NCBI GenBank assembly: GCA_003576705.1
Contig: QOZS01000015.1
Location: 44,840-108,839 of the forward strand
Source of the DNA: Desertibaculum subflavum
GTDB taxonomy: Bacteria > Pseudomonadota > Alphaproteobacteria > Ferrovibrionales > Ferrovibrionaceae
Reading direction: 5' to 3'
DNA: 64,000 nt
The notes below the pieces were generated by a model that did no database searches, was not told the origin of the DNA, and saw only the letters and a list, made by a program, of their open reading frames with translations. Shown here piece by piece: positions 18,107-26,520 of this stretch. The stretch's first letter is position 1; every line of letters starts with the position of its first letter. The position numbers were made by a program, and so were the translations under genes.

Positions 18107-18477
18107 ATGGATGGGAACTGCTTGCTGATCGTCACAGCGGAAGTCGACCCGGAGGTCGAGGCTGACTGGAACCGCTGGTACGACGACGTGCATCTGCCGG
18201 ATGCGCTTCTCTGTCCCGGCGTGTTGAGCCGCCGGCGATTTGTCTCGAAGGGACCCATCAGCGAATCCGACCGCGGAGCGCGCTGCGCGCTCGGCAAGAC
18301 GCTCTGTACGACGATCTATCAGTTGGCATCGCCTGCGGCTGTTTCGACACCGGAGTTCACTGCGATGCGAGGCTGGGGTCGCTTCACCCCGAACGTGCGA
18401 TCGCAGACCCGAGTGATCGTGGCTTTGGCTCAAGATGGGTCAGGTGGGGGTTGAATGAACCCCGTTGGTAAGTGCCT
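17999..18477 (+). repeat. direct repeat copy 2 flanking the nos island
   Basis: Matches 847-1330 in the same orientation, including the tail of the upstream gene, the ribosome binding region (GGGGAGGTG) and the small ORF. It lies between nnrS and the mobilisation genes, so the nos cluster is enclosed by the two copies. Confidence 0.85.
18107..18454 (+). CDS. small EthD-like / dimeric alpha-beta barrel protein, copy 2
   Basis: A 115-aa paralogue of the protein at 954-1301, with about 16 substitutions by eye. It retains WNRWYDDVHLPDAL and the STPEFTAMRGWGRFTPNVRSQ stretch region but has gained two cysteines and a Gly-rich end, which hints at relaxed selection. Start ATG 18107 follows GGGAGGTGG. 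Function is unknown. Confidence 0.65.
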   Translation: MDGNCLLIVTAEVDPEVEADWNRWYDDVHLPDALLCPGVLSRRRFVSKGPISESDRGARCALGKTLCTTIYQLASPAAVSTPEFTAMRGWGRFTPNVRSQTRVIVALAQDGSGGG

Positions 18478-18577
18478 TGCTTTCAGCTGCCGCGCGCGCG
18501 CCCTCGAGCTGACCTGAGCCCCAGGGCTCATCGACCGACGGTCCAGGCTCCGTTAGCACAGAATCGAGCCGCGCCAC

Positions 18578-20176
18578 CTAACGCTCGAAGGCGCCGTCAC
18601 GGTCTCTCCCGCGCCTGTTCTGCCGAATGCGTGCATCCAGCGCCCGATACTGCCCGGCTTTCGCCATCTGCTCGGGATCCTGCGTCGCGGCGGCGAGCTT
18701 ACGGAGCTCCGCTACGTGCTCGTGGGGACGCTCCTGTCCTTCCAGCCGATCCGCCACCCGCATCAGAGCGTGCGGAACCGCGGCAATGTCCCGTCGCGCG
18801 CCCTCCTGCTGAAGCGCATGGTCCGCCTCGCGCCGTACCCTCATTGTGTCGTAGGCAATGATCGCCGCCTGGCGAGGATCCGGCGTGGCTGCGGGCTGCT
18901 GCTGGTCCAGCACCTCCCTCAGGCCACGGCCGGTAACCCGTCCCGTCGGGCTGACGCCGGTCGGATTCCCGAAAGCCTGAGGATGGTTGTTCGCCGCCCA
19001 CACGGCGAGCCGCGGCGACTCTCTATACATCTGCAGGAACGACTCCCGTGCCGCCTCGGGGCTTCGATGCGTCTCGGCGAAATGGCGGTCGAGCCGCTGG
19101 AGACCTGGGGACGAGGGTTGCTCGACTGGTTTGGCTGGGTTTGGCGTCTTCGGGCGTCGCAAGATACCCCTGACGGCGGTTGCGAGCCGCTGGAACAACC
19201 CTGGTGGACCCGCCGCCCCTGTCGCCGCCTTTGGCTCACCTTCATGCTCCTGTAGCCGCCGCTGCTCATAGCCGAGCCCATGCTGCAGGTACCAGGTCGG
19301 CGCCTTGGCTTCGAAGATGGATCCCTGCCGGCTCTGCCGATGCAGCTTCCCCGGCCGCGTGTTCAGCCTTAACGGCTCCTTGCCGGCGAGAATCCGGCCG
19401 CGCGTCTCGGCCCGATCCACCCGCCGCGTGCAGGTGACATCGAAGCCTCGCTCACGGGCATGCTCGGTGAACCGCGCCCGGATTACCCCGAGCTCACGGG
19501 GCCCGAGCCTCAGTTGCCGGCTGCGGCCGCCGGCAATCGGCTCACTGGTCGCCTTGACGATGATGTGCGCATGCGGCCGCCGGGGCTCGTCGGTATGGAT
19601 AGCGAAGAGATAGCGGTAACCAGTCTCGCCGAAGCTCTCCCGCATCGCTTCCCGGACGGCATCGCGCAGTGCTTCCGCCTGCGAGGGAGCCCCGCGGGGG
19701 ACGGAGAACATCAGATGGACGGCTTGGCGCCTCGCGAGTGCATCGGCCTGGGTCATCTCCGCCCGCTCCGTCGGAGCTGCCTTGCGCCATTCGGCCGACC
19801 GGTTCTGCGCATCGGGCAGCAGATCCCATGATGCAATCCCCGCTTGGATCGCGGCCTTACCTTGCACCAGTTCACCGCGCTCGTTCTCCAAGGCAACCTG
19901 GCGCCGCGGGTCATCCTTGTCGCGGGCACGGCCGACATAGAAGGCCTGGCGCGGCGCCGCATACTTGCCCTTGGTCCAGGCGATCACTTTGAGCACGCTC
20001 TCCGTGCTGGTGGCGGCGGTCCCCGTCGGACCGCCGCCGCGCAGGCGGGCGCCGGCCGAGGGGCCGAGCGAGAGTATCTCGCGGGCTCGGCGCTTGATCG
20101 CGGCGCGATATTCATCATCGCCGACAATGCGGCCCCGCTTCTCAGAGGCCAGGTCGTCCCGACTCAGGCCAGCCAT
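18578..20176 (-). CDS. MOBP-type relaxase / mobilisation nuclease
   Basis: A protein of about 532 aa that would nick and lead plasmid DNA during conjugative transfer. Start ATG 20176 lies two bases after the mobC stop; a longer frame exists only inside mobC. The nuclease domain covers about residues 70-270: a segment with YVGRARDK and ENERG, and the metal-binding motif III HTDEPRRPHAHIIVK. The C-terminal half is a charged, Arg/Glu/Gln-rich tail without a recognised helicase or primase domain. The candidate oriT lies directly upstream of mobC, in the normal place. Confidence 0.88.
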   Translation of the reverse strand: MAGLSRDDLASEKRGRIVGDDEYRAAIKRRAREILSLGPSAGARLRGGGPTGTAATSTESVLKVIAWTKGKYAAPRQAFYVGRARDKDDPRRQVALENERGELVQGKAAIQAGIASWDLLPDAQNRSAEWRKAAPTERAEMTQADALARRQAVHLMFSVPRGAPSQAEALRDAVREAMRESFGETGYRYLFAIHTDEPRRPHAHIIVKATSEPIAGGRSRQLRLGPRELGVIRARFTEHARERGFDVTCTRRVDRAETRGRILAGKEPLRLNTRPGKLHRQSRQGSIFEAKAPTWYLQHGLGYEQRRLQEHEGEPKAATGAAGPPGLFQRLATAVRGILRRPKTPNPAKPVEQPSSPGLQRLDRHFAETHRSPEAARESFLQMYRESPRLAVWAANNHPQAFGNPTGVSPTGRVTGRGLREVLDQQQPAATPDPRQAAIIAYDTMRVRREADHALQQEGARRDIAAVPHALMRVADRLEGQERPHEHVAELRKLAAATQDPEQMAKAGQYRALDARIRQNRRGRDRDGAFER

Positions 20177-20178
20177 CG

Positions 20179-20529
20179 TCAGGCCTTGGTCTGCAGCACG
20201 GCCAGGGTCCGCGCGAGGGCTTCCTTGAGGTCCTTCTGAACCTCCTCGAACTGCTCGCGATCGGGAGGCCGGCGTCCCCTGCCCTGCTCGAAGGCATGCT
20301 CGCATCGCAGCAGCACGTTGAGGTTCACGCCGGCGCGGCGGAGCTGCTCGCGCAATCCGTCGAAGACGGCGATGTCTTCCGGCGTGAGATAGGGCCTAGC
20401 CGCCTGGGCGGTGTCGCCGGCCCGCGTCAGCCACGCGCTCAAGGTGCGGCCCTCACGCGCCGCCGCCGCTTCCCAGATCCGCTTCTTCACCGGATCCATG
20501 CGCAGCCGATACCCAACACTTTTGACCAC
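20179..20529 (-). CDS. mobC: MobC-like relaxosome accessory protein
   Basis: A 116-aa protein with the ribbon-helix-helix type N-terminus (YRLRMDP..K..WEAAA..EGRTLSAWL) of plasmid mobilisation MobC proteins and the downstream LRRAGVNLNVLLR segment that is diagnostic of the family. It binds oriT DNA and helps the relaxase nick. Two bases separate it from the relaxase gene, so the two are coupled. Confidence 0.88.
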   Translation of the reverse strand: MVKSVGYRLRMDPVKKRIWEAAAAREGRTLSAWLTRAGDTAQAARPYLTPEDIAVFDGLREQLRRAGVNLNVLLRCEHAFEQGRGRRPPDREQFEEVQKDLKEALARTLAVLQTKA

Positions 20530-20549
20530 AATCGCTTACTCAAAACAGC

Positions 20550-20633
20550 ACCGGCGCAGACTGCGCCGGTAAGTTGCTTGGCCCAATCGGGGCAGGCCTC
20601 AGGCGTTTTGGATATCCAAAACGCGTATCCTGC
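20550..20633. other. candidate origin of transfer (oriT) with P-type nic motif
   Basis: Just upstream of mobC there is a hairpin (20550-20570, 10-bp arms ACCGGCGCAG/CTGCGCCGGT), then a perfect 22-bp palindrome at 20603-20624 (GCGTTTTGGAT and its complement), followed at once by TATCCTGC (20626-20633). TATCCTG|C is the nic consensus of IncP/RP4-type oriTs, and an inverted repeat just before nic is their normal layout. Nicking would fall between 20632 and 20633 on the plus strand. Inferred from motif and position. Confidence 0.75.
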
Positions 20634-20733
20634 TCTCCACCTTCCCTTTTGCGCACTTCCTCTTATCAACAGGTTACGTGCGCCTTCGGTCGGCGGAGCC
20701 GGGCCAAGGCACCGTTTTGCGATTGGGCGTGCT

Positions 20734-20824
20734 GGGCCACGCCCGGAATCGGCTGGGCCATGTCGCCGGACGGCTGGGCCAGCCTGGCGACCCGGCCGGG
20801 CCAGCGCGATTCTGGCCCGGGCCA
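20734..20824. repeat. iteron-like array of five GGGCCA boxes with 21-bp period
   Basis: Five GGGCCA cores begin at 20734, 20755, 20776, 20798 and 20819, so the spacing is 21, 21, 22 and 21 bases, which is two helical turns. Four cores sit in GGCTGGGCCA or GGC(C)CGGGCCA contexts. All cores would face the same side of DNA. The array is 100 bases from the candidate nic site and probably binds a relaxosome, replication or partition protein. Confidence 0.65.
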
Positions 20825-21167
20825 CGCTATTCGCTGGGATAGAGGTGTGTGAGTCTGGTTCGGGGCCGCCGCAGCGCGGCGGCAACGAGGCAGGGCGCTG
20901 ATGGCGCTGCACCAGCGCGCGCCCATGCCACGCTTTCAGAAGTTGATCGTTGGCGGTCGGGCGCCGGGTCCATCGGACCACGGCGATAAACCCGACCTCA
21001 TCTGGAGATGGTCAACAAAGAATGAGCGAGCCGGGCGTCAGCCCGGCGAGCGCAGGCCGCCCTTCGGCCTTCGCCGTTCGGCTCTACCGGGCGGCCTCAA
21101 TTCTTGGACCGAGTGCCGTGCGGCCGCGACCCGGCCGCACGGTTCGACCATCGGGGCGTCTGGCTCG

Positions 21168-21500
21168 CTATCCGCAGCAGATTGTCTCTTCTTCGTCGCC
21201 GGGCAGAGTCAGATAGGCCACCAGCTCATCGGGCAGAAGGTCGTAGCCCGCTTGGGCCACGAATCGGATGGCCTCGTCGAAGTCCCGCTCCGGCCGGTCC
21301 AGCTCGCGCAGCAGCTCGATGACGTCGCTGTCGCCGTCCAGCAGTGCGGACCAGAGCGCGCCGAAGGCCTCGGCGCTTTCGAACGGCGTTTCTTCGCCGA
21401 TGGCCCGGGTAAGCTCGCTCTCAGCCCATGAGCGGCCAAGCTCGAACAGTGCCTGCAGTGCTTCCGGGTGGTCCTGCAATCGGTCTTGCCTCTGTGTCAT
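21168..21500 (-). CDS. hypothetical acidic protein of mobile region
   Basis: A 110-aa, strongly acidic protein (many Glu/Asp, no signal or membrane segment) starting at ATG 21500 with a GGAG site. It ends with EEETICCG. I do not recognise a family with certainty; similar small acidic proteins lie near DUF932/DUF736 genes on alphaproteobacterial plasmids. A hairpin leader (21575-21605) lies upstream. Confidence 0.6.
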   Translation of the reverse strand: MTQRQDRLQDHPEALQALFELGRSWAESELTRAIGEETPFESAEAFGALWSALLDGDSDVIELLRELDRPERDFDEAIRFVAQAGYDLLPDELVAYLTLPGDEEETICCG

Positions 21501-21945
21501 CTGCTACTCCTGACTGCCGCGGTTTGTAGTTCCGTTCGCCTATCGAACTGCCAACGCCTGCGATGTTCCTTGAAGCAGGGTTGCAGGCCCGTCCTGCAAC
21601 CCTGCCTGGCCGGCGAGGACCGGGGGTAGCGCGGGAAAGAGCCTTCGCGGGGACCCGGCTGCAGCGAGCGGAGCGAGTGAAGCTGGGCGGAAGGCTCTTG
21701 TACGCGTGAGGGGCGGAGCCCCTTCACCTCCGGCGCGACAGCGCCCACCAAAGGATGTCGGGCGAGCTCCGCGAGCCCGACGCGATGTCGAGAGGATGTC
21801 GAATGGCGGGGCGCGGCGCCGCGCCGGGAACCGGCGCCGATGCGGTCCGGCCGGAGAATGGTGAACGGAGATCAGTCGCGCCGGCTCGGCGCGCCTTCAA
21901 GGGCGGGGTGCCGTGCAGCCCATAAGGCTGCACGGCACCGGGTCG
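21501..21945. other. non-coding leader region
   Basis: No gene seen. It holds the hairpin at 21575-21605 and a CGGCGAGGACCGGGGGTAGC block that resembles the leaders before DUF932 and parB, then GC-rich sequence up to the DUF932 stop at 21946. Confidence 0.5.
21575..21605. promoter_or_regulatory. perfect 13-bp hairpin in 5' leader
   Basis: GCAGGGTTGCAGG and its exact complement are separated by five bases. It lies 75 bases upstream of the acidic protein gene and is followed by a block shared with the two longer leaders at 23155 and 26521. It may be a regulatory RNA hairpin, a protein binding site or a terminator without a T run. Confidence 0.5.
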
Positions 21946-23133
21946 TCAGGCGGCCCGGTCCAGAAGGGTCTTTGCCCTGCCCTCGAGTTCCAATCGGGCA
22001 TCCTGATGCGGCTTGGTCCGGGCGAGCGCGGTGATGCCCTGCACGAAGTCGAACAGGCTTTCCGGCGGCCTTCCCTCCTCCTGCAGCACGGTCTCGATGA
22101 TCCGCGCCGTCTCGGGCTTGGTAAACCCGCGCTTGCGCAGGAAGTCCTGCCGATCCTCATCGTCCCGGGCAACGACCCGCTCCCGTGCCGCCTTGATCCC
22201 GGCAACGAACGGTCCCGGGCTCGAATTAGCGAAGTTCGCCAGTGCCGGCGCGGCCTCGTGGGCGAAGCGCTGGGCAGCGAACTTGGAGTGGCGGATGGTG
22301 ATCTCCTCGAAGCCTTCCACGCCCCAGAGGTTCCGGTTCATACAGACGGCGCGAAGATAGAAGCTCGCAACGCCAAGCGCCTTCGATCCCACTTCCGAGT
22401 TCCAGGCATAGAAGCCGCGGAAGTAGAGGTCGGGCGATCCGTCGGCCAAGCGTCCCGCCTCGATCGGATGGGTATCGTCGACCAGGAACAGGAAGACGTC
22501 GCGGTCGCTGGCATAGAGGGTCGTGGAGTCCTTCGTGACATCCACGAAGGGATTGTGGGTCATGGTCGACCAGTCGAGCACGCCCGGCACCTTCCACCGC
22601 GTGTCGCCGGTGCCGTTGCCGGCGATCCGCTGCACCGCGGCGACCAGTTCATGGTCCCAGATGCGGCCATAGTCCGGACCGGTGACGGCGCGAAGCTCGA
22701 CCCGGCCATCCTCGGCCTCCAGGGTCTTGACCAGCTCGGCGCGATGGGTGAGCAGCCCGTGCTGCAGGTTGATGCCGGCCAAAGGTGCCGGCAGCTGGCG
22801 CATATAGGCGGCCGGCGTACTGACCAGACTGCAAAGCTGGCCGAAGCTCCAATGGGTCGGCGCGACCGGCTGGTCGCGGCCGGGCACCACAAGGCAGAGT
22901 TTCTCGGCATCCTCGCGGCTTGCCTCCACCCTGACGGCGCGGCTCTCCACCGTTCGGGCGGTGGCATTCTCGGCCCGCCGACGGGTCGCGTCATGCAGTG
23001 CGGTCAGGCTCAGGTAGCGCTCGTCATCGGGGCGCGAGAACCACTCCGACGACACGCGGCCGATGCGCTCACCGCGCGAGATGTCGACGCGGAAGCCGCT
23101 CATAGAGGCCGGGTTCTGGATCACAACGTTCAT
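21946..23133 (-). CDS. DUF932 (phage/plasmid-like, TIGR03299-type) protein
   Basis: A 395-aa protein that fits the DUF932 family found on plasmids and phages of Alphaproteobacteria. Conserved blocks include the SFGQLCSLVSTPAAYMRQLP region, YG.IWDHELV..V, a central LFLVDD segment and FYLRAVCMNRNLWGVE. Start ATG 23133 has an AGAGGAG site. Biochemical function is unknown; it usually travels with DUF736 and ParB-like genes, as here. A 30-bp near-palindrome lies 21 bases before the start codon. Confidence 0.85.
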   Translation of the reverse strand: MNVVIQNPASMSGFRVDISRGERIGRVSSEWFSRPDDERYLSLTALHDATRRRAENATARTVESRAVRVEASREDAEKLCLVVPGRDQPVAPTHWSFGQLCSLVSTPAAYMRQLPAPLAGINLQHGLLTHRAELVKTLEAEDGRVELRAVTGPDYGRIWDHELVAAVQRIAGNGTGDTRWKVPGVLDWSTMTHNPFVDVTKDSTTLYASDRDVFLFLVDDTHPIEAGRLADGSPDLYFRGFYAWNSEVGSKALGVASFYLRAVCMNRNLWGVEGFEEITIRHSKFAAQRFAHEAAPALANFANSSPGPFVAGIKAARERVVARDDEDRQDFLRKRGFTKPETARIIETVLQEEGRPPESLFDFVQGITALARTKPHQDARLELEGRAKTLLDRAA

Positions 23134-23537
23134 CGGTCTATCTCCTCTGGGTCTGGGGTGTCAGCGCAGCGCTGCGCTGCACCCCTGCCCGTCGGCGAGA
23201 CCGGGGTAGCAAGGGCAAGGGCGGCCGGGGCGGAGGGGGATCTCCCGACCTGCACGACCGGAGCGAAGCGGAGGGAGGAAGGCCGGGGAGACCGCCCCGG
23301 ACGAGCGAAGCGATCCCTTGGCCCGCGCGAGGGCGGCGCCCTTAGGAACTCCGCCGGCGGACGCCTCGGCGATTGCCGGCCACATGACTGGGATCGGGGT
23401 GCGCAGGCTGCAGGCCGGCGGCGTGCGCATCCCGATCACTCCGTACCGAAAGCGCTCGTTCTTCCGACACTCGGAATACCGGCAGCGAACGCCAAAGACG
23501 CCCCGCCAGGAGGCGGGGCGTCGTTGAGGTCGCGAGG
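23134..23537. other. non-coding leader of DUF932 gene
   Basis: A GC-rich region without a gene, containing the palindromic leader module (23155-23242) and a second block GCGCGAGGGCGGCGCCCTTA near 23327 that also recurs near 26721 upstream of parB. A 9-bp hairpin CGCCCCGCC/GGCGGGGCG near 23499-23519 lies just after the DUF736 stop and may act as a terminator. Confidence 0.5.
23155..23242. repeat. palindromic leader module, copy 1
   Basis: About 88 bases nearly identical to 26521-26607. It begins with GGGGTGTCAGCGCAGC followed by its inverse GCTGCGCTGCACCCC, a 30-bp palindrome broken by one extra T, and continues with CTGCCCGTCGGCGAGACCGG and a G-rich block. It sits 21 bases before the DUF932 start, next to the ribosome binding site. 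Confidence 0.8.
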
Positions 23538-23849
23538 TCAGTCGCTGCTGCGGCGCGACCAGATCAGGACGTAGCCCTGCCCGTCCTCGGCCTCGATCAG
23601 GGTCGCGTAGATCGGCGCGGGGAAGCTCGGATCGTCGAGCTTGACCGAGATGTATTCGCGTCCCGTCTCGCGCGCGGTCTTCTTCCAGCCCGCGCCGAAC
23701 TCGGTGGCGCCGGCGAAGATGCGGAAGTCGGGGCCGCGCTCGCTCTCACCCTCGGCGGGGATGAGCTTCGCCTTGACGTTGAGCGTCAGCGTCTTGACCG
23801 CGCCGGTGAAGCCGTTCTCGGTCTTGCTGAAGGTGCCGATGGTTGCCAT
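23538..23849 (-). CDS. DUF736 protein
   Basis: A 103-aa protein matching DUF736: N-terminal [21 protein letters not shown], the [10 protein letters not shown] block, GAGWKK and the [19 protein letters not shown](T)L segment, all typical. Start ATG 23849 has an AGGAG site; a longer frame upstream is spurious. Function is unknown; it is a marker of alphaproteobacterial plasmids and conjugative islands. Confidence 0.93.
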   Translation of the reverse strand: MATIGTFSKTENGFTGAVKTLTLNVKAKLIPAEGESERGPDFRIFAGATEFGAGWKKTARETGREYISVKLDDPSFPAPIYATLIEAEDGQGYVLIWSRRSSD

Positions 23850-24544
23850 GTGGTGAACTCCTGTCCGGTTGCTCGGGCCGCGACCACCGCGGCCTCGATG
23901 GCGACACTGGGACCGGGCAGCGATCGGCCCGCAGGCGAAGGCCCGAAGCGAAGCGGAGGATGGCGGCTGCCGGCTTTTTTGGTTTGGCGATGCAAAGCGC
24001 TCTAAAGCGCGGCGGAAAAAAGCCGGATGCCGCCATTGCGGAAGGCGATCGAGGCGAAGCCGTCGTCCGGTCGGGTCAAGCCATGAGAGGCAGCGGGGGG
24101 CGTGCCCCGCTCCGGCAGCAGAGGTCGCGCAGCGACCACACCGAAGCGAGGCCAGGAGGCAGTGCGCGGGCAAGAGGGACCGCAAGCGACGGCAAGGCAA
24201 TGAACCCCGCTCACGGCGAGCGAAGTCTGCGCCCCGTTTGCGGAGAGGTCACGGTTCGGCCGCAGGCAGTCGAAGTCCCGTACGGTCGGACGCCGTTATC
24301 GGAATGAAGGCTACGATGCCTTGCCGCCGGCCCGCTCCGGCCCGAGTGAGGCCGTGGGGCACCGCCGAACTGTCGTCCGCATTGCCGAATGGTATCCGAA
24401 CGACTGTCATGCTTCGTGGAGTCGTTGGCGGAGATGCCAGACCGCGTTCATGGCAACCGGCCGCGCACCCGAAGGTGCGCGGCCGAAAAATTCTTGTACC
24501 AGGGAGGTGGCCGGAACCGCCTGAACGGTCCCGGCCAGCCTGCT
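23850..24544. other. non-coding stretch upstream of DUF736
   Basis: About 700 bases without a convincing gene. It holds a 7-bp hairpin (GGCCGCG/CGCGGCC, 23875-23893) near the DUF736 start and a long inverted repeat at 23961-24035. The rest, up to the parB stop, shows nothing recognisable. Confidence 0.5.
23961..24035. repeat. 20-bp inverted repeat with T6/A6 ends
   Basis: Arms 23961-23980 and 24016-24035 are complementary over 20 bases with two mismatches, separated by 35 bases. Each arm ends in six T on its own strand, so the structure looks like a terminator in both directions or a miniature element. Confidence 0.55.
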
Positions 24545-26500
24545 CTACTCGGCAGCGACGGACATCGGCTGCTCGGCCTCGTCGCTCGCCGCCGCCGGTG
24601 TCCGCAGCAGAACGGGGACCCAACCGGTTCCGGCCAGCAGTTGCTCGGCCGCCTCCGCCATCGGCAGCTTCTTCATGTCGGCAATCCTCTCCGCCGCCGC
24701 CTCCGACACACTCTCGCGCACCGCCTCGATGATCCGCGCCTTGGTCACCCGGCCGAGATAGCTCCGCACGGTGGGAACCCAATGCGCCGTCATGTCGAAG
24801 TCGAGGGCTTGCGCCAGCCTGTCCGCTGTCGCGAGCGCGCGGGGCCGGCGCTCCCAGGGCTGGCGGACAGCGAACACAGTCAGGCCTGCGCAATGCGCGA
24901 GCAGGCTCAGGCGATCACCCTGGCCGAGCGCGGCCACAAAGTCCCAGAGCCCCGCCACATCCTGCGGCAGTCGTGCCGCCCAGCCCTGGTGGCGCTCCGC
25001 CAGAACGCTTGCCGTCACACTGTCCTCGATCCCCTCCGCGTGACCGCCAAGCGGTGTCGAGGTCGGCCGGAGCTCAAGGCAGGTGCCCGAATCGGTGCTC
25101 GGATAGAAGGTCTGCGCCGCCAGCGCATGGGTGACGGCGATCAGCGCCACCTCCGGCTGCTCGCCCAAAGCGAGGCGAAGACCGAGCGTGCGGTGCGCGG
25201 TCAGATCGCGGATCAGGGAATCCGGGAGTGGCTTGCCGTCGTCGGTTTCGTCCTCTGCCTCGGAAGCCGGAATGCCGTCGCCCGGGCCGTGACCCTGATC
25301 GTCGGCGTCGTCCCGATCATCGCCATCGCCGCTTCGGGCTTCCCGCTGCGGCTCATCTTCCGGGTGGACGAAGCCGCGTTCGATGCGGAGCGTCCCGTCA
25401 TGGCCCAGCACCACGAACGCACCGCCGCGCGCGATCACGTCCGGCGCATAGACATGTTGCCGTTCGGACAACCGTTCGATTTCGACTTCCAACTCGCCGA
25501 ACTTCGCATCCGCTTCGTCCGACAGCTCCTCCACCCCGTCATACTGCTCGTTCAGGGCGGCAAGCTCCGCCTGAAGTGCGGCGAGCCGCTCTCCCTCCTC
25601 CGGTGAAGGCTCGCGCGGTTGCGGGTAGTGACGGGCGAGGCCGTGGGCGTGCGGGTAGTCGATCGATGACTTCACCCATTTCCAGCCCTCTGCCGCCTGC
25701 AACTCGGCGGCCACCTCGGCAAGCCTCTCCCCTGCCAGACGGTCGAGCAGGCCGGCATCCGCGAAGTAACCGCTGCCATCCTCGGCGAACAGATCGCGGA
25801 TGATCTCGCCGCCCGCCGCCTGATAGGCATCAGTGCCGACGAACACGGCGCGGCGGTCGCTGCCACGGACGTAACCTTCCATGAGGGTGCGGCGGATGAT
25901 GGAAGGCTCCCGGTTCCACGGCAGGCTGTCATAGACCTGCTCCTGGCGCGCATGGTCCTCGGTGATGGCGAAGGCCATCAGCTGATCCATCGTCAGACCA
26001 CCGTCGCGATAGATCTGCATCAGCTTCGGGCTGACGGCCCCGAGGCGAAGCCGCTGGCGCACCACATGCGCCGTGAGGCCAAACCGGGCGGCGATCTCTT
26101 CCGCGCCGAGGCCCTGCTCCTCGGCCAGCCGCTTGAAGGCCTCGAACTGGTCGGCCGGATGCAGGTTCACCCGCATGACGTTCTCCGCGAGGCTGACTTC
26201 CTCCTCGTCGCCATCGCTGACGATGCAGGGAACGGGGTAGTTCTTGGCGATCTCCTTGCGCTTGGCGAGCAGCTTCAAGGCTGCGAGGCGGCGCCCGCCG
26301 CCGCAGACGGCGTACTTGCCGGTTTCGGCGCCTTGCTTGTCCAGGACCGGGCGGACGCTCAGGCTCTGCAGCAGGCCATGCGCGGCAATGCTCGCTGCCA
26401 AACCTTCAATGGCGATCTCGCGGTGGGTCCGGCGGACGTTCCGTTCCGATGGCACCAGCTTCGATAGCGGCACGTCGCGGATGATGGTGGCACTCGTCAT
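24545..26500 (-). CDS. large ParB/Spo0J-family DNA-binding protein
   Basis: A 651-aa protein. Residues about 10-110 form a ParB N-terminal domain with a GGGRRLAAL box and AENVMR.NLHPADQFEAF; a HTH-like segment (GAEEIAARFGLTAHVVRQRL) follows. The long C-terminus has a charged, Asp-rich linker near residues 390-430 and an alpha-helical end. No ParA gene is adjacent, so this is a stand-alone ParB-like protein common on alphaproteobacterial plasmids rather than a classic partition operon. I prefer ATG 26500, eight bases after AAGGAG, to TTG 26506. Confidence 0.88.
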   Translation of the reverse strand: MTSATIIRDVPLSKLVPSERNVRRTHREIAIEGLAASIAAHGLLQSLSVRPVLDKQGAETGKYAVCGGGRRLAALKLLAKRKEIAKNYPVPCIVSDGDEEEVSLAENVMRVNLHPADQFEAFKRLAEEQGLGAEEIAARFGLTAHVVRQRLRLGAVSPKLMQIYRDGGLTMDQLMAFAITEDHARQEQVYDSLPWNREPSIIRRTLMEGYVRGSDRRAVFVGTDAYQAAGGEIIRDLFAEDGSGYFADAGLLDRLAGERLAEVAAELQAAEGWKWVKSSIDYPHAHGLARHYPQPREPSPEEGERLAALQAELAALNEQYDGVEELSDEADAKFGELEVEIERLSERQHVYAPDVIARGGAFVVLGHDGTLRIERGFVHPEDEPQREARSGDGDDRDDADDQGHGPGDGIPASEAEDETDDGKPLPDSLIRDLTAHRTLGLRLALGEQPEVALIAVTHALAAQTFYPSTDSGTCLELRPTSTPLGGHAEGIEDSVTASVLAERHQGWAARLPQDVAGLWDFVAALGQGDRLSLLAHCAGLTVFAVRQPWERRPRALATADRLAQALDFDMTAHWVPTVRSYLGRVTKARIIEAVRESVSEAAAERIADMKKLPMAEAAEQLLAGTGWVPVLLRTPAAASDEAEQPMSVAAE

Positions 26501-26520
26501 TTCCAAGTCTCCTTATGGCT

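Larger units (their letters stand above)
20530..21167. other. non-coding mobilisation control region
   Basis: This 640-base region upstream of mobC holds no convincing gene. It contains the candidate oriT (20550-20633) and the periodic GGGCCA array (20734-20824); the rest is GC-rich sequence without a clear signal. Confidence 0.6.

Noticed and set aside
20734..20824. CRISPR-like array
   Set aside because: The repeated unit is only six to ten bases with 21-base period and no spacers of 30 bases or cas genes; it is iteron-like instead.
21913..23574. A 553-codon plus-strand frame
   Set aside because: Antisense to the DUF932 gene; protein is low-complexity and unrecognised.
24389..25606. A 405-codon plus-strand frame
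   Set aside because: Antisense to the ParB-like gene, which has clear motifs.
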